Below, piece by piece: positions 56,101 through 64,000 of a DNA stretch of 64,000 bases; the first letter of the stretch is position 1, and the number at the start of each line of letters is the position of its first letter. Both the position numbers and the translations under genes were made by a program. The stretch lies in the NCBI GenBank assembly GCA_963662155.1, contig OY759265.1:10365693-10429692 (forward strand), read 5' to 3'. This DNA comes from Lamellibrachia columna (lineage: Eukaryota; Annelida; Polychaeta; Sabellida; Siboglinidae). The notes under the pieces were generated by a model. The model saw nothing but the letters and a program-made list of their open reading frames with translations, made no database searches and had not been told where the DNA came from.

Positions 56101-59100
56101 AAATGTGCATGCCATAACAAGTATCCAGTTGCCATGTTGTCATATATCATATAGTATATCTTCTTTTTCTTCCAGTAGAGTGCACGGCTCTGTATTAGCC
56201 ACATCAAATGTGACCAGAGTATTGTCGAGCTGAGGTCGTGTGTGCTTGGATATGCGCGCGAGAGATTTGAAGATGATATAGAAAAAACAAGCAAAGTTAA
56301 TGCATTTACATTTACAACTTGTGTCCAAATAAATCTTGTTTAACCCAGCAGGAAATCTACAAGTTAATTTTATTAAACAAATTTACAGAGCAGATCAATA
56401 TACTTCCCCCACTTAAGTCTTTTATCAATTTGGTGCTGTGATTGGACATTCACCATTGAGTATTCCTTAATGAGAAGCTTCTTGGTGGTGCTGTCAAGCG
56501 TTGCAAGTTCAAGGTCATTGTGAAGGTCATAATGGTGCTGCTCTGATGGCACAATATGGTACTTGATGATCTTGCCAAGTCGTTGATGGTCTCTGCGCAG
56601 CTCGTTCCTCTTCTCCTCAGGCAGCCTCTAAACCAACAATAAATGCCTGTATTCTTTTTATCAAATAAATATGACATGCCTGTATTCTTGTTCTCAAATA
56701 AATATGACATGCCTGTATTCTTTTTATCAAATACATGTGACATGCCTGTATTCTTTTTATCAAATACATGTGACATGCCTGTATTCTTTTTATCAAATAA
56801 ATATGACATGCCTGTATTCTTTTTATCAAATAAATGTGACATGCCTGTATTCTTTTTATCAAATAAATATGACATGCCTGTATTCTTTTTATCAAATAAA
56901 TGTAACATGCCTGTATTCTTTTTATCAAACATTTTTAGAATCCATTTTCATATACGTTTAGTTCAATTCTTTCAGAAGACATTTAGGTCTACATGGCTGG
57001 TCCATAAACCCTTGGTGCAAGTGGATGAGAATTTGGCTACCATCTACTACGACGTTAGCGTATCACAGGGTTTAACCCTATAGGTAGAACAGCCAGGTAT
57101 TAGTGTATCACAGGGTGTAATCCTATAGGTAGAACAGGCAGGTATTAGTATATCACAGGGTTTAACCCTATAGGTAGAACAGCCAGGTATTAGTGTATCA
57201 CAGGGTGTAACCCTATAGGTAGAACAGCCAGGTATTAATGTATCACACGGTGTAATCCTATAGGTAGAACAGGCAGGTATTAGTGTATCACAGGGTTTAA
57301 CCCTATAGGTAGAACAGCCAGGTATTAGTGTATCACAGGGTGTAATCCTATAGGTAGAACAGCCAGGTATTAGTGTATCACAGGGTTTAACCCTATAGGT
57401 AGAACAGGCAGGTATTAGTGTATCACAGGGTGTAACCCTATAGGTAGAACAGCCAGGTATTAGTATATCACAGGGTGTAATCCTATAGGTAGAACAGCCA
57501 GGTATTAGTGTATCACAGGGTTTAACCCTATAGGTAGAACAGCCAGGTATTAGTGTATCACAGGGTGTAATCCTATAGGTAGAACAGCCAGGTATTAGTG
57601 TATCACAGGGTTTAACCCTATAGGTAGAACAGGCAGGTATTAGTGTATCACAGGGTGTAATCCTATAGGTAGAACAGGCAGGTATTAGTGTATCACAGGG
57701 TTTAACCCTATAGGTAGAACAGCCAGGTATTAGTGTATCACAGGGTGTAATCCTATAGGTAGAACAGCCAGGTATTAGGGTATCACAGGGTTTAACCCTA
57801 TAGGTAGAACAGGCAGGTATTAGTGTATCACAGGGTTTAACCCTATAGGTAGAACAGCCAGGTATTAGTGTATCACAGGGTGTAATCCTATAGGTAGAAC
57901 AGCCAGGTATTAGTGTATCACAGGGTTTAACCCTATAGGTAGAACAGCCAGGTATTAGTGTATCACAGGGTGTAATCCTATAGGTAGAACAGCCAGGTAT
58001 TAGTGTATCACAGGGTTTAACCCTATAGGTAGAACAGCCAGGTATTAGTGTATCACAGGGTTTAACCCTATAGGTAGAACAGGCAGGTATTAGTGTATCA
58101 CAGGGTGTAACCCTATAGGTAGAACAGCCAGGTATTAGTGTATCACAGGGTTTAACCCTATAGGTAGAACAGCCAGGTATTAGTGTATCACAGGGTGTAA
58201 TCCTATAGGTAGAACAGCCAGGTATTAGTGTATCACAGGGTTTAACCCTATAGGTAGAACAGCCAGGTATTAGTGTATCACAGGGTGTAATCCTATAGGT
58301 AGAACAGCCAGGTATTAGTGTATCACAGGGTTTAACCCTATAGGTAGAACAGCCAGGTATTAGTGTATCACAGGGTTTAACCCTATAGGTAGAACAGGCA
58401 GGTATTAGTGTATCACAGGGTTTAACCCTATAGGTAGAACAGCCAGGTATTAGTGTATCACAGGGTTTAACCCTATAGGTAGAACAGCCAGGTATTAGTG
58501 TATCACAGGGTTTAACCCTATAGGTAGAACAGCCAGGTATTAGTGTATCACAGGGTTTAACCCTATAGGTAGAACAGGCAGGTATTAGCGTATCACAGGG
58601 TGTAACCCTATAGGTAGAACAGCCAGGTATTAGTGTATCACAGGGTTTAACCCTATAGGTAGAACAGCCAGGTATTAGTGTATCACAGGGTTTAACCCTA
58701 TAGGTAGAACAGGCAGGTATTAGTGTATCACAGGGTATAACCCTATAGGTAGAACAGCCAGGTATTAGTATATCACAGGGTGTAACCCTATAGGTAGAAC
58801 AGCCAGGTATTAGTATATCACAGGGTTTAACCCTATAGGTAGAACAGCCAGGTATTAGTGTATCACAGGGTGTAACCCTATAGGTAGAACAGCCAGGTAT
58901 TAGTATATCACAGGGTGTAACCCTATAGGTAGAACAGCCAGGTATTAGTGTATCACAGGGGGTAACAGGCAGGTATTCACTTACCCAGCTGAGATAATGA
59001 GAATGATAAGTTACTTAAGCTTCTTATGGTAGTTAGCAAGTTTCGAACCAAGACAGTGTGCATGAGAATCTCGTGCTTCGTGTGTACTGTACGCAGTCAG

Positions 59101-62100
59101 CTGTGCTCAAGTTTTGTGAGATCTAATCAATGTGTCCCAGTGTGCATGGAGAGCTCATGTGTGGCAAACCAGCGGGGGTAGGTATAATCACAGTAGTTTG
59201 TATGTATCTTATGGAGTTCTGTTAACAGCATTACAGGTGTGCACCCCTCAGGGTGGCACCTAAGGTTTGGCCAGGATGCCAAATTTATCCCTGTCCTGTC
59301 ATACACCATGGATATAGAGGATTAGCCTGATGGAGATGTTCAGCTGAAGATTATGTTGTTGGTTGCAACAAGTGGAAAGAATTACCTGCACGGCTTCGTT
59401 GGTCGGCAGGAACACAGTGAAGTTACTGAGAGACTGAAGCATCTTGCTGAGACCCGCCTCTTTCACAAGTTCTGTGAACTGTGTCGCACCAACCTTGTTG
59501 GCCACATGCACCACGCCCAGGGCTGCAGAGAACCACCAGATAACAAGATGATTCAGTGAATCAAATAATAATTCCTGGCTATTTTTATTAAACTGTATGT
59601 CAAACAATGCAGAATTTGTTGAATATATTTCATAGTCACAACCAATGTTACCTTTCTGTGACATGTATCACAAACACTTACATCATGCAAATAACTTTCA
59701 TCTGACAAGGTGACATTCAACTGACCTTCATCTGGGACAAAAACTTGGTCAATGCTGTGAAGGACACCATTAGTGGCCATCACATCTCTGCGCACTAGAG
59801 GAACATTATTGACAGTAATCCCGCCACTTCTGTCGCCTGTCAGATTCATGCACTTCTCCAACACGTTGCACGACCGCATCCGACCCTCGATCACGCCCGA
59901 ACAGACAACATTGGGCAGCAGATGATTCCATACAACATCTGGAAAAAGGCATTTAACCAAAGGTGTATCTAGGATATTTTCTTCACAATATCTTAAGAAA
60001 TCTGCTGAAATATCTAAATTCAAACTGACTGATCACACAAATATTTAAACTCAAATTGACTAACCATTCAAGTATCTATACTGAAACTGATTGATCACTC
60101 AATTATCTAAATTCAAATCTCACAACAAACACTTTATAGATAATTCAAGCATGTGACTAGCACACTTGATCACATGACCAACTGCAATTCATGCAAGGAA
60201 GGGACATTGGAGGAACAGAGTCCCACCTGCCAGGCAGTCTTCCCCTCGGAGGATCTTATCCCTCACAAACTCGTCAAGTTTCCCGAAGGCTGTATTGGTG
60301 GGAGCAAAGAGGGTGTACTGCCCTTTCTGTCGCAGCTTTGACTCAAGGCCGGCCTTCCTCACAACTGTAGACACAACAAGGTCATGATGACATATGACTC
60401 GACTCATACCCACAAGTCTTATGGACTTTCTGAAATTGATCTCACTCATGGGTATAGGAGACATTCTTAGCGGGTTTTCCTTTTTTGTATTACGGGATGT
60501 GGCCCATGTTTGTCAACTGGCCTATGAATAACAGATCACCAGTCCAAAACACATCTGAAGAGTGACTCTCGTGAACATATAGCTGTGTGCAGTCAGCTGT
60601 ACTAAAATCTTGGAAGATCCGATCTATATAATCCAGTTTATACGGCAATGGGTTGGGTTTATTTGCAGGTCTTACAAGTTGATCCAGTCTTACAAGTGAG
60701 CACCAGTTATGGTTGGCAAATATGAACAGGAATGAAATAACAGTGCAGTGATTAAAAATAGCATTACACTGATTAAAACACGATAATATTAATGTTATAA
60801 TAATAATAATAAAAAGAAGTATTCTGCCTGCTGAAGTATTGTTTCCATGACAACACTTTCAATGATGAGATGACCTAATTTCAACACTTGAGATTACCCA
60901 CGTTGCACCAGGGTGCTGAACTCTGGCCTCCGACTGATGAGGTCAAACAGTGACTCCTTGACGGGATGCAGCACTTTGTTTACTGTGTGTATGACGCCTG
61001 TCGTTGCCAGGTTGTCTGTTGAGTTGAGGGGTACACAGTTTGCCATAACCACCTGTAAACGAATGATGATAAAAACATTAACTATATATTAATTAGTGTT
61101 CTACAAGATAATGAGTAGATCCACATAATGCTAATTGATACACATGCTATACACGAGGTAACCATTTCTAATTTAAAAACATTATGGGCATTCAATCATG
61201 TGGGTTGTTGTCACTGTATGTGGATCATGCAAAATAATCATGTAAAAAGATTAAATACCCAAACACCCAAAATATAAATTACTGTGAAACTAAGGGAACG
61301 ACAACCAGGGCTCGGTCCATTTATACAAAATCAAATAAATTACAATTACTTTTTTCGTTTTTTAGTTCAATTACAATTACACTCCAACAAATGTACAATC
61401 AATTACAACCACAGCACTTCAATTTCAATTACAATTATATATGTATTATATGGATCTCCCTACAGAAAGGCACATACCAAAAAGCACAATTGAATTAATG
61501 ACGACAATGACACATTTGAGCATGATATATTTTATAAGTTTTATTTGTTCACTTATAATCTGTTGTGAAATTTGTTTCATCCTTTTTGTTAATTGGAGGG
61601 CAGGAAGGACTTGGAACAGATTCTTAATTGGAATTGAGGAATGTAAATCTGAATTAGTACAAATCACAAAGAATCAAATTGAAGTTGCAAAGTGAGGTGC
61701 ATTCAGCTGAATACGTAACTGGACCCCGCCCTTGTGACAATCATCAAAATAGCTGGCGTCATTGATTGCACAACTTGAATCTGCCTTTGAAAATTACACA
61801 ATTGAGATATGTAATGCTTACAACAACCAGGTGGTTATTTGGTAAGCGTAATTAAGAACTAACACTAAACAATTTACAAAACAAAAATATTCCATTCATT
61901 ACAGACGTTAGTATTATTAAGTTCACTTAATGTAGATACGAATGAAAATCTTAAAATAAACAGCAACATTTAAAATTCAATTATTATTATTATTTAATAT
62001 ATTGATATTATTGTAAATTTGATAACAATTATTATTTATCTTCTTTTGTATTTATAACACGTCATTCTCAATCAACTTTCACTTCACCTTTATTAATATA

Positions 62101-63737
62101 AAAGATCCAGCAACTTATACTAAAATTAAGTCCTTACCCTCTTTGGTGTATAATAGAAGTTAATTCTGATGCGATTGTCAGTAACACTGGTGTCAAGAAG
62201 TTGCTCGTCGTAGAGTGCACTGGTGCGGAACAAATTCGGTACCACATGTGACATCAGTGTATCTTCAAGGTTCTGAGCAAGACGGCCGAGTTCTCTTGAA
62301 ACAACGACAACCTGTGGATTGACGTGCTGTGGAACAGAGAGAGACATGGGGAATGATGTTAATTAAAGAATGAGACGCAATTTTAATGAGAAGCATAATT
62401 AAATGCACAGAGAATACATTATTAAATAGACATGGGCATTTGAACTCATCAAAATATATTTACTCCTACATGCTAATACATGCAAATCAATGTATGCTAA
62501 GTTGAATTTGATGAACAAAATTTTAACAACACCCCCTAAGGTCTCAATGTTTACCAAAAAAATATTCAAATGAGCACTTTTAAAACATTTCATATTTATT
62601 TCATTTACATATTACTAGCTGAGTTACCTGGCATTGCACAGGACAAAAAGGCAATCAACGCAAGAATTTATGACTATTTGCACTGCCTGGTCAAATATTG
62701 GTACCTGTAAGGGCAATGACAATGACAATGACAATGACAGTGGCAATGACAGTGGCAGTGGCAATGACAATGGCAATGACAATGACAGTGGCAATGACAG
62801 TGGCAGTGGCAATGACAGTGGCAATGACAACTTCATTCTCCAAAAGTCACTTACAACTGTTGGTTTCACGAAGTGTTCGGTGGATGTTTGACATAGATCA
62901 TGTGACAATCATTGAAACATGCACAGTATTGCTAACAATTGTATGCACTATTGATACGAGTTATGTAATCTGTATGTCAAATGCCCACATAGATTCCTCT
63001 GTAATATCCCCACCCCTGGGGGAATCGGGGGAATTTTACTTTGCCCCAGGCATGCCTACAAAATGTTAGCCCCAAACACATGAAACTGACAGAGATACGA
63101 GAAATACATATAAGACACAAGCTACTTTATATAACAGACATGGTGAATGTGTGTATTTGTTCAAAAGTATTTTCACTCCATGTAAAGTAACTACTTCGTG
63201 CCATGTCCAGTTAAAGACAGTGTATTAATCCCATGCAAATGCACTGAGTGAGCTGGTTGTAAATATCACTTTGGAGGAATATCATAAACGGGAAGATTGG
63301 CAGCTAACTAGAGGGATACTATTTGGGGGGAATTGTTCTAGAACAATCCTTGACCAATAAAGTCCAATATATATGACATCACCAGCTGGAGAGTAAAATT
63401 GCAGAGGTTGCCAGGGGCAACACAATGTGACAAGTGTGTCATTTCGCTTGTGTATGATCAGATAACATTTTCCAGATACCATTTAGTGAAAGCACAGATA
63501 CTCCGAGTAAAAGTCCAATTAAATGAAGATATTGGAACATAAATCCATGATTTGTCACATTATCCAACTGTTATACAACCTGAATGAGTCCTGCTTCACG
63601 GAAAGCTTCATCAGTAGGTGCAAAGAGGGTGAAGTTCTTCCTGCCGACCTCTGATGACCCGATGCGTCTAAGTGCCCTCACAAAGTGACCACTGCCCAGT
63701 TTCTCGGCCGTAGTGAATATGTCAGTCAACTCCAACC
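53200..63737 (-). CDS. Four-FAS1-domain secreted protein (TGFBI/periostin-like), 5' end missing
   Basis: Exons in transcript order: 63580-63737, 62138-62326, 60902-61052, 60227-60364, 59726-59938, 59386-59522, 56454-56627, 55910-56014, 54831-54977, 54358-54448, 53200-53495. Phases agree throughout; 598 residues are visible. FAS1-1 spans exons 1-3 (NFTLFAPTDEAF; MSHVVPNLFR). FAS1-2 spans exons 3-5 (QYTLFAPTNTAF; DVMATNGVLHSIDQVF). FAS1-3 spans exons 6-8 (NFTVFLPTNEAV; IIKYHIVPSE; INACGGVVHIIDK). FAS1-4 spans exons 9-11 (LTFFAPTNEAF; LILKHHMVHD; DLMANGGVVHAVNSLL). Four FAS1 domains in tandem is the TGFBI/periostin plan: secreted matrix proteins mediating adhesion. No RGD is seen in the C-terminus, which ends DFGKK. 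The signal peptide and any EMI domain would lie beyond 64000. Confidence 0.88.
53575..53725 (+). repeat. Dispersed repeat R2, copy 1
   Basis: Similar over about 150 bases to 60430-60585. Shared landmarks include GTAGGAGACAT/ATAGGAGACAT, GGTGAATAACAG/CCTATGAATAACAG and CATCTGAAGAG/TATCTGAAGAG with CAACTCTCGCGAA/TGACTCTCGTGAA. Both copies are in introns or UTR of the FAS1 gene. Confidence 0.65.
53870..54085 (+). repeat. MITE-like repeat, copy C (left part only)
   Basis: Shares with copy B the flank GGTTCAG.CTTTGTGATGCT and the inverted-repeat block ATATAAGAGTTACTAAAACA, AACCATTTGCAACTACAAT, AAGAATATCAC. It stops around 54085, so the right half is missing. It lies in the last intron of the FAS1 gene. 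Confidence 0.8.
55140..55885 (+). repeat. Degenerate 4-bp-based satellite, about 745 bp
   Basis: Built from CCAT, CCGT, CTGT and similar tetramers, open in several frames on both strands (proline/serine/histidine-rich on plus, glycine/tryptophan/aspartate-rich on minus). It lies in the FAS1 gene intron between exons 8 and 9 and ends about 25 bases from the donor of exon 8 (55910). Confidence 0.93.
56643..56933 (+). repeat. 33-bp minisatellite, about 9 copies
   Basis: Unit ATGCCTGTATTCTTTTTATC followed by AAATAAATATGAC, repeating every 33 bases. Because 33 is a multiple of three it encodes 11-residue repeats in open frames on both strands. It lies in the intron just upstream of FAS1 exon 7 (acceptor at 56628-56630) and its frames do not match that exon. 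Confidence 0.92.
57055..58975 (+). repeat. 45-bp satellite-like array, about 43 copies
   Basis: Unit TGTATCACAGGGTTTAACCC then TATAGGTAGAACAGCCAGG and TATTAG, spacing exactly 45. Two main monomer types alternate over long stretches: one with GGTTTAACCC and one with GGTGTAATCC, with AGCC/AGGC as a second variable site. Each unit holds the palindrome CCTATAGG and near-palindrome GGGTTTAACCC. Located in the FAS1 intron between exons 6 and 7. Confidence 0.95.
58976..59385. other. FAS1 intron sequence, no gene seen
   Basis: Includes GTACGCAGTCAGCTGTGCTC near 59088, similar to GTGCAGTCAGCTGTACTA near 60585, so it may belong to repeat R2 or a neighbour of it. No coding support. Confidence 0.35.
60430..60620 (+). 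repeat. Dispersed repeat R2, copy 2
   Basis: Counterpart of 53575-53725, in the FAS1 intron between exons 3 and 4. It extends a little further right, including GCAGTCAGCTGT, which also occurs near 59092. Confidence 0.6.
61053..62137 (-). other. FAS1 intron 2, no element recognised
   Basis: AT-rich intron with an AATTAC-rich low-complexity stretch at about 61330-61440. Short frames here have no support. Confidence 0.4.
62712..62830 (+). repeat. AATGAC/AGTGGC hexamer tandem repeat
   Basis: Imperfect hexamers AATGAC, AGTGGC and AATGGC repeated about 20 times in FAS1 intron 1. Open frames over it are artefacts. Confidence 0.92.
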
Positions 63738-64000
63738 CTGCAGAAACCATTCACGTATTACAAAATGAATTAATTTACTTCAACAAAACACATAAAACAT
63801 TAACATCATTAATTTAGTAAATGAAATATAGGGTACTGTATAACTGTCCTACTGTAGTTCCCTTGAGAAGATTTCATGTTGTTGGTACTGGGCAGTACAT
63901 ATGTTGATAAAAACACATTGCATCAAAACTTTGTATATGAATTAGACAATTTCAAAGTAAGTTTTGCCAGATATAAATTAGAGACAGATATTTGTAAAGT
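63738..64000 (-). other. FAS1 gene intron running out of the window
   Basis: The first visible exon (63737) starts at an acceptor (TTTCTGCAG) and needs an upstream exon supplying one base of its first codon, so the gene continues beyond 64000. No further exon seen here. Confidence 0.7.

Noticed and set aside
55131..56233. 353- and 231-codon proline/serine/histidine-rich frames
   Set aside because: Translation of the degenerate tetramer satellite in a FAS1 intron; opposite strand equally open.
56140..56328. Possible extra FAS1 exon (minus, QLDNTLVTFDVANTEPCT)
   Set aside because: Exon 7 and exon 8 already join in phase and complete the FAS1 fold; including this segment would disrupt it and no good acceptor/donor pair with matching phase was found.
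56450..56932. A 160-codon minus-strand frame with 11-residue repeats (FDKKNTGMSYL) leading towards FAS1 exon 7
   Set aside because: The repeat is a 33-bp intronic array. The frame enters exon 7 out of phase with the FAS1 reading frame, and a good acceptor (GGTTTAG) separates them.
57055..58975. Interstitial telomere repeats (TTAACCC-like text in each unit)
   Set aside because: The match is short and occurs once per 45-bp unit, not as tandem TTAGGG or a variant.

Overview
The window is genomic DNA from an animal, most likely a marine invertebrate and possibly a mollusc. The evidence is short exons with GT/AG splice sites and consistent reading phase, large AT-rich introns, CR1-, jockey- and RTE-like non-LTR retrotransposons, a Ty3/gypsy relic, tRNA-derived SINEs, MITE-like repeats, many minisatellites, and metazoan families (NACHT-TPR, ankyrin-SOCS box, fasciclin/FAS1, secreted leucine-rich repeat). 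The species cannot be fixed from the sequence. Nothing prokaryotic is present.

Layout. 1-12 kb is repeat-rich. It holds the first coding exon of a secreted LRR-like protein (minus strand, 1302-1697), degenerate LINE pieces, 26-bp and 49-bp minisatellites, a long (TA)n tract and an intact tRNA-Arg(UCG) gene (12018-12090, minus). 12.4-17.6 kb holds a Ty3/gypsy integrase tail split by a LINE fragment, a long (ACGC)n tract, the first copy of a MITE-like repeat and a tRNA-derived SINE.

18.2-40.3 kb is one 22-exon plus-strand gene that I could read through with every splice phase consistent. It encodes a predicted 1104-residue DUF4062-NACHT-TPR protein of the TTC41/nephrocystin-3 type (a STAND NTPase) with intact Walker A and B motifs. 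Its introns carry minisatellites, a transposon-like segment, a SINE and an inverted pair of CR1-like LINE fragments, one with a recognisable ORF1 (zinc knuckle plus the end of an SGNH esterase).

41.1-44.3 kb is a second plus-strand gene with an intronless 538-codon CDS: nine ankyrin repeats and a SOCS box, the plan of an ASB-type adaptor of a cullin-RING ubiquitin ligase. 44.3-52 kb is repeats: a MITE-like copy with long terminal inverted repeats, (TA)n, three LINE pieces joined at RT motifs, and a MULE transposase relic.

53.2-63.7 kb and beyond is the 3' part of a minus-strand gene. Eleven exons encode the last 598 residues of a secreted four-FAS1-domain protein resembling TGFBI/periostin; its 5' end lies past position 64000. 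Its introns contain a 33-bp array, a ~43-copy 45-bp array with alternating monomer types, and a degenerate 4-bp-based array.

The three main genes have no evident shared pathway. The nearest to a functional pairing is the NACHT-TPR gene followed by the ankyrin-SOCS gene on the same strand; that link is only an inference.
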